35,336 bases of DNA from Sphaeroforma arctica JP610 (taxonomy: Eukaryota; Opisthokonta; Ichthyosporea; Ichthyophonida), in assembly GCF_001186125.1 (NCBI RefSeq), contig NW_014039818.1, positions 10,814 through 46,149 on the forward strand, in the 5' to 3' direction. Below the pieces are notes generated by a model. It did no database searches. It was not told the DNA's origin and saw only the letters and a program-made list of their open reading frames with translations. The stretch's first letter is position 1. Every line of letters begins with the position of its first letter. This document shows, in pieces, positions 1 to 10,574 of this stretch. The position numbers were made by a program, and so were the translations under genes.

Positions 1-47
1 GTATATATATATATATATCATATATGTATATATACTATAAATAATAT

Positions 48-112
<65 letters not shown>

Positions 113-134
113 CATATATATATATATATATATA
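1..134. repeat. TA/CA microsatellite
   Basis: Almost pure alternating TA with a short CA run near position 50. It is simple-sequence DNA at the window edge, with no coding potential. It lies inside the inferred intron upstream of the dikinase exon that starts at 469. Confidence 0.9.
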
Positions 135-468
135 CTAAAACATGTAGTTGCCATTTTTAGTATGTTTTATCGTGGAGATCAGACTGATATCTTCCTCTCT
201 GTGGGTTAATTGCAGTATCTTGCGATAACTACTAATTACACTAGTTCTCGGATGAACGTGTATTCCTGTCTATGTCTCCGTTAGTCTTGTACATATGAAT
301 TTTGATATTTACCGTGTCTTCCATGCATTTACACCAACTCTCGTATCACGCGATTTATTTGTACATTCGTGAGATTGAAATATCGATATGTGTAGTTCCT
401 TCCATGTACTTGCGCCATTTTTCATACCAATCACATCAACTCCCGTCCGCCTTAGACCACGCTTTCAG
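135..468 (+). other. Probable intron upstream of the dikinase exon
   Basis: This stretch has no conserved reading frame and ends in a pyrimidine-rich acceptor, CGCTTTCAG, at 460-468. Directly after the acceptor, the frame that leads into the dikinase-like gene encodes DELLSLAKLV, which is where PEP-synthase-type proteins have their last ATP-grasp helix. The small open frame at 302-493 is in another frame and looks like intron noise. The donor lies outside the window. Confidence 0.6.
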
Positions 469-2384
469 AAGACGAGCTACTGAGTCTCGCTAAGCTCGTA
501 TCCAGCGTGGAGGCCGCCTATGGTAAGCCTGTGGACGTTGAGTGGGCGTACACTCAGCAGGGCGAGCTCAAGCTACTACAAGCTCGTCCTATAACCACGA
601 TATTTCCTCTAGATCCGGCAATGCTAACTAAACCAGGTGAGCCGAGAAGGCTGTACTTTGACTTTCATATCGCCAGCGACGCGACTACAATACATCCCTT
701 CACACACATGGATCTGGACGCGTACTGGGAGGTGTGGACCAAAGCCACAGGTTTTGGGGATATCAGCCACCCTCCTGACGATAGCGGTGACCACCTCTTC
801 TTTAACGGAGCAACCAGGCAGTATATTAATGTAAGTGCAACGTCCCGCCTGGGGTATAGCCCCAGCACTATGACTAAGGAATACGAACAAATAGACCTGT
901 ACGCCGCGTCCATCCTGAAGGGGAAAGAGGCTACGAACCCCAAGTATAAGGCGGACAAGCTGCCGGATGACGTCACTTTCGCGAATGCGTGGTGGTTGTT
1001 CCGACGGATGCCACTGTGGCATATGTATATCATGAAAAACAAGTTCAAGGCCAACCCTGTCCAGTGTGGTAGCGAACTTAGGCTGCTATTGACAACGGCT
1101 CGCGCGGATATGAAGGCTATAGTCGCAAAGGGGCCTACTTCTCAGGGGGGTTTGATTGAGTATGTGAACGCACTCGCTCGTGCGGCGTTCCCAGCGCTAG
1201 ACCTGCAATGTGCGGGAGCCTTTTTAACCCTCAGCGTGTTCAAGGAACTGGGCCGACAGAACAAAGCAGGCGAGACCCAGCAAATAAGGGACGAAGCGGC
1301 GGCAATGATGCTCGGGTACAAAGGGGATCCACTAATGGAGATGAACATCGCGATGTACCATCTCGCGCAGTCTCTGCCCGTGGAACTCTGGGCAGAGTAC
1401 GATGATAAGCTCGATGACCTATCGGACCGTATTCAGCGTAACGTGGAAAGCCGTGCCAGTACGGGTGACAAGCTTCCAGCTGCTTTCATAACAAGTTGGA
1501 AAGCGTTTATGAGTGACTTTGGGTATGATGGCACCGACCAACTGTTCGTGAGCTCGCCCCGCTATCACGAGCAGCCCGTCCTGCTGTTGCAGAAGATACG
1601 CCACAGCGCAGGCACCGATGTGAAGGACCCGGAACAAGCGATGCTACAGGCGCGCGACAGGCGCCAGGCAGCACAGAAGGCTCAGCTAGACGCAGCAAAG
1701 GCTAATGCCAAATGGTACAAGAGCACAGTGCAAGCGGTTCTCAAACGCAACGAGGCACTGGACGAGGTCATGTGGATCCGAAACTCGCCCAAGCTGTTCC
1801 AGTCCGAGATACTGAGTGCCGTTCGTACTGGTGTGCTTGTGTGCGAAACTCAGCTACTAGAGGCCAATCGGCTGGATGAAGCAGGGGATGTCTTCCACCT
1901 AAAGCTCTCCGAAGTGGACCGGGGTCTCTGCTGCCCGGAACTGGACCTTCGGTATCTCATTGCGCCAAGAAAAGCACAGTATCTTCGTACTAAGCGTGCG
2001 GGTATGACCCCCTTCTTGGTGGACTCTCGGTGCCGTATACTAAAGCCCGATGTCAAGGAACAGCAACCGGGTACGCTAGTAGGCATGGCCATCGCCCCAG
2101 GTGTGGCTACGGGCAGGCTAAGGATCCTCAAAAGTCCGAGTGAGAAGATAGGCAGAGGCGATATCCTGGCCACAGTTGTAACTGACCCGGCTTGGACGCC
2201 ACTGTTCATTGGTTGTGCCGCGGTTGTCTTGCAGGTAGGAGGAGCGCTGCAGCACGGTGCACTTTGCGCTCGCGAGTACGGCAAACCAGGTGTGAGTTGC
2301 ATTGATATGGCGGATCTAACAGACGGTATGATGGTCTCGGTGGATGGTAACACAGGTGTTGTCACAATACTAGCTGAAGAATAG
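469..2384 (+). CDS. PEP-synthase / rifampicin-phosphotransferase-like dikinase, C-terminal exon (5' partial)
   Basis: Dikinases of this type move phosphate from ATP through a phosphohistidine to an acceptor. Seen here: the exon opens (after the acceptor at 468) with DELLSLAKLV, then YGKPVDVEWAY and LKLLQARPITT. These are the closing motifs of the PPDK-type ATP-grasp domain, so most of that domain must lie upstream of the window. About 430 residues of linker follow. A C-terminal swivelling domain then carries GGALQHGALCAREYGKPGV; the His codon at 2253-2255 is the expected phospho-acceptor. No PEP/pyruvate-binding TIM barrel follows. ATP-grasp, a long middle domain and a terminal His domain is the layout of rifampicin phosphotransferase-like proteins more than of true PEP synthase. 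The acceptor substrate cannot be inferred. The stop is TAG at 2382-2384. The frame is intact. The ATG at or after 507 is not the true start, because homology continues upstream of it. Confidence 0.85.
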
Positions 2385-2454
2385 GCCACAATTTAGGATT
2401 TCAGCTATCTAGAAATTATAAGTATTGTAATGATGATGCTCACTGCCACTTGTA

Positions 2455-2830
2455 TATAAATATATATATATGTACATATGTATATATATATTTATATGTA
2501 TAAATATAAATATGTATATATATATATATATATTCAAATACAAGCATATTTATTTATATATATTAATATATATATATATATACATAATAATATCTATATT
2601 CCACACACGCACACATATATATATATATAAAACAATAATAGCTATATTTCATATATATAAATATATATATATATACTAATATATATATATATATTAATAC
2701 ATATATATAAATATATATATATATATAATAGTATATATGTATATATATATAAATATCTGTATTTCATATATGTATATATATATCTATATCTATATATATA
2801 TAATACATCTATATATATATATATACACGG
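2455..2830. repeat. TA-rich microsatellite spacer
   Basis: Long imperfect TA and TATATAAA runs separate the 3' ends of two convergent genes. The open frame at 2470-2679 consists only of repeated Tyr/Ile and is an artefact of the repeat. Confidence 0.9.
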
Positions 2831-3050
2831 TTTGTTATCTAGGGTGTATGTATGTGCTTGTGGGTTTGTAGGCGTAGAAATATAATTAGATACACATATT
2901 ATCTATACATGTGTATTATACTTACCTTATATAAGGTACAAATATTATATGTATATATACCTATATTTATAATTTCCTGGCATTGTGTAACGCGTCAATA
3001 CGCCCTGCTTGTAAAATCCCACGCAGGTTGAAACACAACTTATTCAAGAT

Positions 3051-3056
3051 TTTATT
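3051..3056 (-). promoter_or_regulatory. Candidate poly(A) signal AATAAA for the zinc-finger gene
   Basis: On the minus strand AATAAA lies about 86-91 nt beyond the proposed TAG stop (3144-3142) of the zinc-finger gene. The position fits, but the hexamer is common in AT-rich DNA. It supports the terminal-exon proposal only weakly. Confidence 0.3.
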
Positions 3057-3141
3057 AGCAATATATGCACACATCATTGAAAATAAAGACATTAAACAAT
3101 ATAAGGATCCCTTTAATAAAACTGCACCAATTTTCGATACC

Positions 3142-6100
3142 CTAGGAGGGCGAATTTACACAACATGGCGCGACAACAAATGCGCCCAATGTATCGCCGT
3201 AGGACGATATGCTGACGATTGTTTTTCGCGTAGATATAGGGCAAAGCGACGATACATATAGCTGTATATGAACACGCACACACGTATATACAAAACTTAC
3301 GTAACTTTGTCTCCTTTCCCATTCACCACCTCTTCCATAGCTGTGTATAACGCATTAGTCGACGTTACATTACTATTCAGCCACGCAGCACCACCCCCCG
3401 TCGAATCCTCCATCGTAGCCCCAGACCCAGAGCCACCTGACGTCGACATGTCCGTCATATTCCCACTATTCTGAAAAGTATACGAACTCGTTGGGAACTT
3501 GAACACCCCTTGCGTGCTATGCCGCAATGATCCACTGTTAACCACCGCCCCTGTCGCCATGGACAGGGCCGGGTGTTGCTCTATTGAACCGGAGTTAGTG
3601 GCTGCCAGCCGATTCAACGATATGTGAACGTTACGCTCGTCTGGAGTACTGATTAGGGTATCACTCAAAGTCCGGTGCACGCCACCGCTATCGTTCCACA
3701 TCTATCATCACCCATTCCGTGGCGTTGCTGCCCCTGTTGCTGCTGTATTTGTTGCTGCTGTTCTAGTTGCTGCTGCTGTTGATGGTTGTTAAAGGTGTTG
3801 TGTTGAAGTTGTTGTTGTTGACGATTATGTGAGTTGTGGCTGTGGTTCGGTGGGTTCTGATCGGTGCCGGTTTGCTGCGAGTTCTGCATGGACTGGAACC
3901 AGACCGGCGATGTAATACCGGCCACATCAGACGACAGGCCATTGATGTTTGACAGGAACGGCTGACCCCCCGACCATCGCCGCATCAGACTATTATCAGC
4001 TGAATGGTCCTCTTGCACTTCCGATATCGTGTTGACGGGCCGCGACGAGGTGGATCGCATACAGCCTATACCCATCCCATCTTGTACCATAGTACCGATA
4101 TTATATGTCTCCCCTTCACTGATGCAGCCCATACTATTCGCCAGATATAGATCCAATCCCGACGGGGAGTCGTTCGACGCCATCTGCATCGGATCCAACC
4201 CAGCACCCGGCATACCAGAACCAAACAGTCTGGCATAGTAGTTATCCAGATCTTCGCCATAGTTACCAAAACCCAGTCTATTCGTATCCATACTCTCAGA
4301 CATCATGGAAGTTTGCGCCTCCACACCTGAGACCATGCTTTGTCCCATTTCAGCCTTCACCCCAGCGTTCATATTCGACTGCAACACCGACTCTAGAAGC
4401 CCATCCGAGCCCTGATTCGCACTGCTTTCCATCTGCCCGTGAAAGGTGGGTTCTGGCATACCCGCATTATACTGGTGCTGTATGGCTTGGTTGCGTCCCA
4501 GCTGGTGCGTGTGGCTGCCCCCATATGACTGCACATTCGGAAGCGGCTGTGACGGCAAGTCGGAGACCAAGACCCCGTTCGTACTGTGCCTTCGCGAATG
4601 TCCTCCTACCTTACCGGCTGATACGAGTGCAGTATCATCCGTAATAGCTACCATACCCACATTGTGGGCGCTCTTACCCCACCCCGCGCTCGCTGTCCTA
4701 GGCCTTGGGCTTGAGCCTAAGAAGGAGCCTGAGCCTGATCTTGATCCTGGCCCTGCAAGGGTGCTGACCACCCGCTCGGCAGAGAAATATCACTTCGCAT
4801 ACCTCGAGCACCTTCACCGTTTGAAGGCCTCGCAGTGCTAGCGTTAAAGTTAGCACTAGTGTGCGACTGAGACGGACCGTCGCCACTGTCACCGTAGATC
4901 CCCTCCCGCTCGCTTGCATACATGTCCTCCGCAGTTAAGCTCCGGTCCAGGCCCGCACTGTTAGGCACTGACTGGGACTCGTCATGGGACTGACTTATCC
5001 CGCGGACCAACCCGTGTTCACCCTGCGGCTGCGAATTCGATCTTTCACATGCATTGCCGTACATGTCTTTATCAGGTTGCCCGTTGGACGAGTGAACCTT
5101 GTTCTCCTTATAGTCAAAGTCGGGTCTGACAGCTACCCCCTCCTTTAGTGTACTTAGATTGGTGGTGGCCTGCAGCATCTTTCTGGCTTCATGCCAGATC
5201 TCCAGCTCAGTATCTGATGGGGTCTGTGACCGCTTATTCACTTGCCCTCCAGGAGGAAGTTCGGTACCGCCGTTGGCGGCCCCACCCTAACTCCCGCTTC
5301 GATGTAATAGCACCCCGTCCCGGTCGGTGAAATCATAGTTGACATCGAGGTCGAACCGGGACAGATCCGCGCCGTTTGCATCCAAGACAGCAATTCTGTT
5401 CCGCACTAATTTTGTCTTGATTAGGTGCTTACTGGACATATGGTACTGCAGACTTCGCCAGGCTTGGTAACGGTTGGTGCAGCCCTTATATCTACAGGTG
5501 AATGGTCTCAGCAGCTCATTCCCGCCCCGTCTGTGCCTCCGTGAAGGCACCTGCGGGTCTCTTTTCGGACTGTTCATCGGGGGAATCGGATATACTGCCC
5601 CTATTTGGGACCCATTGAGTGTGTGTGACTGTGTATTGATGTTCTGAGCTTGCATCGACGCCGATCTGACGGGTAAAGTTGTTTCGTCGAGTGGATCTAA
5701 CGACATACTCGAGGCTCGAGTCGATGACATCAAACTGTGAGTCGTTTATGGTCCCTGATACGATCCAAAACTGTCGACACTATTCTGATGCACTGGTTGA
5801 CGTTGTTGCTTGGCCTTGGTGTCATTGAGATACATCTGCAGGGATTGGTTATGCTTTCGGAAGTGATCAGACGTAGGGTTGTGTGACGAGTGCCTATGTA
5901 CCAAGGTATTTGTGGCTCGCTCTTGTGCAGCCTGCGCATAACCAGCACTGGCCGTATCATCCTCGGATTTAGACCGGAAGCCCTCTGTCCAATCCATATC
6001 GCCTACCTCAGTACTATTTAACTCCTTAGGTGTGCTCATATTTGCATCGCCGGAATCGATGTTTATCTTGGCCACCAACTCAGACGTGCTCATATTATTT

Positions 6101-6453
6101 ATGCACGATGATAGAAGCAGCGCGTCGAGTGAAGCAAAATCAGGACACGACCCAAACCTACCCGACAGACTTGCATCCGGACCACCCACGCTCACGCCCA
6201 TTTGATCTTGTGTATTTGCGTTCGAATGTTCTTTAGTATTCACGTTGTTGAACTCTGACCCCTGATCCATACCGAACAAAGTGATATTAGTTGTAAGTGA
6301 GGATTGACTGATATTTGAAAGTGAGGACTGACTGATATTCGCATCCTTCCGCACAAATCCTGAAAGACACTCAGTTAATTTGACCGTGATTCCAGCGGCG
6401 AAGAGGTAGCATAAATACCCTTTCCAGGCTCGTTGCTCACCCGTCCCTGACAC
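3142..6453 (-). CDS. C2H2 zinc-finger protein with Gln/Ser/Asn-rich tail (multi-exon)
   Basis: Probable nuclear DNA-binding regulator. The proposed exons are 6453-5762, 5665-5314, 5223-4803, 4752-3712, 3640-3301 and 3211-3142. The five introns (96, 90, 50, 71 and 89 nt) are all GT-AG, and the sum is 2916 nt, an exact 972 codons. The 50-nt intron (GTATGC to TTGCAG) and the 71-nt intron are needed to connect frames. The 96- and 90-nt introns each remove one in-frame stop; 27-nt alternatives ending at 5735 and 5287 would also do so. The last junction (donor GTAAGT at 3300) is weakest: without it the protein ends at TAA 3299-3297. The one finger (FTCRYKGC, then HMSSKH, about residue 288-311, 5496-5425) has spacing C-x4-C-x12-H-x4-H. 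A basic patch (RRHRRGG) precedes it. The rest is low complexity, with a poly-Gln block near 3730-3800. The start may be a later Met such as MDQGSEF. The family beyond C2H2 is not identified; a single finger of this kind recalls Sfp1/JAZF1-type proteins. Confidence 0.7.
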
Positions 6454-6499
6454 ATCAACAGATGTTCTCCATACCCCGGCTAATCACGCTGTTGAAATA

Positions 6500-6932
6500 C
6501 TACTCCCAAATATCGGTTCAAACCAAATCATCGCGCTTGTTGGTTCCGACTATGATACTTCCGATCCAGGCTAGCCAACACATACCGAATTCATCTGTGG
6601 TCTGGTGAGGCATTGGCTTACCCCCATCCTCGCTTCTCGACCGGATTATGACGGATGACCTGGTCCTTCTCGGTATTTCGTACTCTGCACTAACCCATTC
6701 CGCGGCACTACACGGCGCAGACCCAATCCGTACCACAGAGGTGGGTACTCTACTTAGTAGGTCAGCAAGCGAATATATGGAACATTCGATAGTAACAGTG
6801 TTTTGTCAACACCGGCCCGAATTGACTCAGCACATATCTTCCATTGTCGACTCACTTGGCCCAAGCTTCAAACGGGAATTTACTGACCACTTCTTCCCAT
6901 CAATCTTTCCTGAACCACTACAGCGACTATGA
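6500..6932 (+). pseudogene. Unrecognised family, copy A (C-terminal coding fragment)
   Basis: I do not recognise this family. The clearest frame is 6648-6932, 94 residues, ending VFCQHRPELT, then SIVDSLGPSF, then FFPSIFPEPLQRL and a TGA stop. A frame upstream (about 6500-6645) encodes QIIALVGSDYD and TEFICGLVRHWLTPIL but contains TAG and TGA. Either an intron (for example GTGAGG at about 6605 to GCGCAG at 6720) or decay is needed. The copy at 23.0-23.5 kb shares the protein ending and several upstream blocks while differing widely at third codon positions. The shared ancestor was therefore under protein-level selection. It lies just past the 5' end of the zinc-finger gene, on the opposite strand. 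A conserved AT motif follows 48 nt after the stop. Confidence 0.5.
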
Positions 6933-6980
6933 GAGCCATTCCATATGTTCATACATTGTATCATACATACTTGCCATTTT

Positions 6981-7005
6981 TGAAATAAATAATATTACCC
7001 CTATT
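6981..7005 (+). repeat. Conserved 3' motif of the unknown family, copy A
   Basis: TGAAATAAATAATATTA followed by CCCCTATT, beginning 48 nt after the stop of copy A. Nearly the same string follows copy B at 23532, and an orphan copy is at 24867. It may contain the polyadenylation signal (AATAAAT-like) of the ancestral gene. Confidence 0.55.
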
Positions 7006-8526
7006 CACATACATGTTTAAGCTTTTCATAAACGCCTTACTGTCTACTCCTAGTACGTGCATGGGTATGCCATCGCTGTGATAGTCGTTGTTACGCACGT
7101 CTGCTATTTGCATGTGAAAAGCACGACACTGCGCGCACCGGTGACGAGCTAGATATTAAGCCAAGGTTGACTTGTGTTCAACTATGCTACTGGAGGCAGC
7201 TATACGAAATGAATTTGTTATTTACTATGCCAACTTCACAGATACTAGGGGAAAAAACAATTCTAGAACTTTCACGTTACCTTTGTGCAAGAACGCTCTC
7301 AATTAAACATGTGTGGACTAGATTTACCTCAGCAGTCGGCTGTCATGCGATGTATAAGCGTGCGTCAATCTGCTATTTATCCAAGCCGTGTAGCTTTTAC
7401 AGATGAGACCAGCTCTAAGCTTACGTACGAGCTTAATTGTAGAAAAATTCACATGAGGCAGCCTACGTACAACAGTTAAACTACGGCGCAAACAGACAAT
7501 TTGTAGTGAATTTACATGGAGCTTGAAAAGTTGAAATCTGTTGCAACTTTCGAGATATATTTATTTATGTGGTTAAATATATCCATTGCCTTGTTCAATT
7601 GGTTTTTTTTACAAAAAATCTTTTAGAAGACTACTGTATATGGATAAAAATATAAAAACTTCAAAAAAAAAAATTTATGTCCTGTCCTATAAAAAAACAA
7701 TATATGCCTTCTTCATAAACAGCAAGGCTATTTATGTAAATGCATACATATTTCTGTCTGATAGTTGTCAGCCAATAGTATGCTCGATTAAATTTAAAAA
7801 AAAAAGAGATTCTGTGTCCCACTTTTGAAAACTTCCAGAGACAAAATTTGTCTCTTGTAATAGTTGTTTCGTTATAGTTTTACGTTTATAGTCGGAATAT
7901 TTACGTAAACTTCAAAAATTACCAAGAAAATGAAAAATATTGTCGATATCCCCATCAATCTTATTGGATACACGAAAGCCCGCACAAAATGTTCGATTGG
8001 ATGCAAGCATGTTTGCTACAAAGAAGCGTTTTAACGATCGGGCGGTTACGATGCCTCTTATGAATGCTGCTGTTAATCACAGTGTATATTTCTTGTATGC
8101 TTGTTAATTATGTAATAGACCTAGCTAATTGCAGCAATAGAATAGAACGTCTCTCTGTCGTGTGATATACTTTACTTCAAGTACACCTATAAAAAATATG
8201 TCAACGTCTGTTCCGCAGGGTATGTACGATGCGCGAAAGCATGGCACCAGGCAGATCAAACACGGGAATTGCAATCGTTGACTGCCCCTTTTTAGGCCAC
8301 TTTTAAACAAAAGTATGAGTCCTATGCCTGTGCGCCCTGCTTTTTTGCGATCCCACCGTTCATCCATTCTAATTCAAGGTTCGAAATGCTAGAAGCTACT
8401 ATGCATGCACATGCGAACACGGTTCGATCACTGGATACTGGGCACATTGATACAGAGAATCGTAAAAATAGGAAGCTTGCTGACTCTCCCACAACACACA
8501 ATTTGAATTCACACATTAGGGAGCAT
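7006..8526. other. Spacer with no supported gene
   Basis: AT-rich DNA with homopolymer A/T runs. The open frames at 7167-7406, 7285-7479 and 7586-7828 show no motif, and their codon use looks random. The only local structure I see is a 19-nt palindrome at 7837-7855, AGAGACAAA then A then TTTGTCTCT. Confidence 0.6.
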
Positions 8527-8660
8527 AGTTCAAATATTCACATTCAAGATCACATTCAAGACGATCACATTCAAGAAGATTAAATTCAAGCTCACACTCT
8601 GTAAAGATCACATTCATGATCGAACTGAAGTTCACATTCAAGATCACATACAAGGTGTTG
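8527..8660. repeat. Degenerate tandem repeat of about 12 bp (GATCACATTCAA)
   Basis: About eight or nine imperfect copies of GATCACATTCAA and variants (GATTAAATTCAA, GTTCACATTCAA). This minisatellite accounts for the His/Gln/Asp-rich open frame at 8386-8583, which I do not call a gene. Confidence 0.75.
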
Positions 8661-9049
8661 AATCAGAAGCAGAGGAAGTCGTGGGAGAACAAAGTGAAGA
8701 GAAAGACATGATAATGAAAGGCCACAACAGACGAATACAAAACAACGACACGATGGCGATGGTTCTGAAAAATAACAGCCTTCATCCGAGCTTGTCAACG
8801 AGAGCGTGGCGACGACAATTGTGAAGAAGAATCGTCGGCCGACCTGGATACGGATCCAGAAGATAGTGAATACTATTTGACTCGTTTGCTGACATGAGCA
8901 CCGCACCTGCTACGATGACACCAGTTAGAGGGTCGCCCTGCGAATGTCAGCTTTTAATCAACAAAAAAATCTAAAAACAGAATATCTTAGGAGGCGCAAG
9001 ATAGAAGTTAAGTCTAACGGGCTAATTATATCAACGAAGTTTTAAAACG

Positions 9050-10170
9050 GTATGCAAAACCCATCGCAGTTAACCTCGTGTTTGATTTGGGTGAGAAGAA
9101 GTCAACATCTACCGCATTAAAGCAGACTTTGGTGACTGTACTGCTACTCAACGATAATACCTGAGAAGAGATGTAATTGTTCCCGTATTGGCCATATATT
9201 CCGTCAAGTATCAACAAAACAGCCGTGAAGGTAGCCAAAGAGAACAGTAAAGCCGGAGCTAAGCGAACGCTAAGCGTTGTCTGCAGGATGATGTACATTA
9301 CAATGACCGATGACCTTCATAAAGCTGATGTTGTAGGTACACAGAGCTTGCAAGGGTGCCGGGGAAGACTTGACAATGGATAGATTTGTCACCGGGACGA
9401 TTTGCCAAAAACGTCGCTGACAAGGATTAATATGTAAACAAAATTGACGTCGAAGCAGTGTTAGCAAATAACAATACCAGCGCAACAGCCACCAAAAAGA
9501 CATATCCATGGATACCAAATCTGTCAGCATGAGAGGAAGATTTGGTAACAATAGAAGAAATGGATGATCCGTATTAACGCCCCGCCAAGTATGTTGATCA
9601 GATAAGAAATGGAGGTCCGTTGGACATAACCCTGGTGGACACTATCAAGGCAGCTGCTGATGAAAGCTCGGATAATTGGAAGGACGAGCTCGGCAATCTG
9701 TGGAAAGATTTGAAATCAGAGTTTTTGAGCTTTTATTTGAGACAGTCAAAAGGTGGATGTAATTCTCTGAGTGTTTTGTGTTTTGCAGTTAGTGTATATC
9801 CCGTAAATATGTACTCTTATGCGCAAGACTTGGATTGCTTGTTTGTTTTTGAAACTGTATCAAATCCGTTGATCCCCACCGGATTAAGCTCTGCATCACA
9901 AGCCTGTAACTCAAGTGAAAAGTTCACTCCAGCCACACAAGTCACATCAAAACGACATCGATTCAGTAGTATTTCTTCACCACCTGATTCACTAGACGTA
10001 TTTACACCCACCTCTCATAAAAGTTCGTGATCTCGAAAGTATCATGAAAGATATGCAGTCTGTACAAAAAGTACTTCGGGGTGCGGAATACAGGAAGAAC
10101 AACACGGGTCAAAACTGAAGAAGAGACATGACAAGTTAAGCGACGAATTGGATGCATTGGTCTGATCAGC
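9050..10170 (+). pseudogene. Decayed unrecognised coding region, tail-to-tail with the Harbinger transposase
   Basis: I do not recognise this protein. Coding-like stretches on the plus strand are broken by stops and frame changes. They include KRYAKPIAVNLVFDLGEKKS (about 9050-9110), INKTAVKVAKENSKAGAKRT (about 9210-9270), KKTYPWIPNLSA (about 9495-9530), KYVDQIRNGGPLDITLVDTI (about 9589-9648), DNWKDELGNLWKDLKSEF (about 9670-9723), and a heptad-rich end, DLESIMKDMQSVQKVLRGAEY then KLSDELDALV, before a TGA near 10166. The last part looks like a short coiled coil. At least five stops or frame changes separate these pieces, although some could be introns. It converges on the transposase at 10575-11732. 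PIF/Harbinger elements normally encode a second, Myb/SANT-like protein. That is a reasonable hypothesis for this region, but I see no convincing Myb tryptophan pattern. Confidence 0.4.
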
Positions 10171-10574
10171 CAATCGCAAAGTTGTCTGTTCATATAATAT
10201 TAAATATATGATGTTTATGCAAAGCGAGTCGTGTCTATGTATTTGTACATACTAGCCACGCACTCGTACATATAAATATATTTACATGATGATGATTATA
10301 CAAAGCGAGCTACAATAACAGCAGCAATATTTAGATATCATGTATATGAACAATAATAAAAAGAAATTACTAATAAATAATGCTTTCATCAATCACTTTA
10401 TTAACTTTGTCTATATTTGTGTATATTCTCTAAATTTGAAATTATAGATATGTCTTGTTTGTACCTTGCTTTCTGTGTGTCTGATTTCTTCGTACATTCC
10501 AGTCTAACCTTCCCAATCCTTTTTCGTCCACTTCACCTGCTATATGTGTCATAAGAGGTTGTAATGTAGCAGAC
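10171..10574. other. Spacer between convergent transposon-derived frames
   Basis: AT-rich sequence with no open frame of note. It separates the 3' ends of the two convergent pseudogenes, the place where the two genes of a PIF/Harbinger element would share their 3' flank. Confidence 0.5.

Noticed and set aside
1850-2389. Minus-strand frame of 179 residues opposite the dikinase
   Set aside because: It is antisense to a well-supported coding region whose motifs are on the plus strand; it is a shadow frame.
2983-3261. Plus-strand frame of 92 residues with a Cys-rich segment
   Set aside because: It has no recognisable domain. It overlaps the proposed terminal exon and 3' region of the minus-strand zinc-finger gene and sits beside simple repeats.
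5224-5761. Reassigned stop codons (TAA/TAG as Gln) in the zinc-finger gene
   Set aside because: The dikinase and LSM1 show no internal TAA or TAG over hundreds of codons, and GT-AG introns fit both sites.
7837-7855. Perfect 19-nt palindrome as a possible operator or terminal repeat
   Set aside because: It is a single occurrence in AT-rich spacer with no neighbouring gene or second copy.
8386-8583. His/Gln/Asp-rich 65-residue open frame
   Set aside because: It arises from a 12-bp degenerate tandem repeat and has no further coding evidence.
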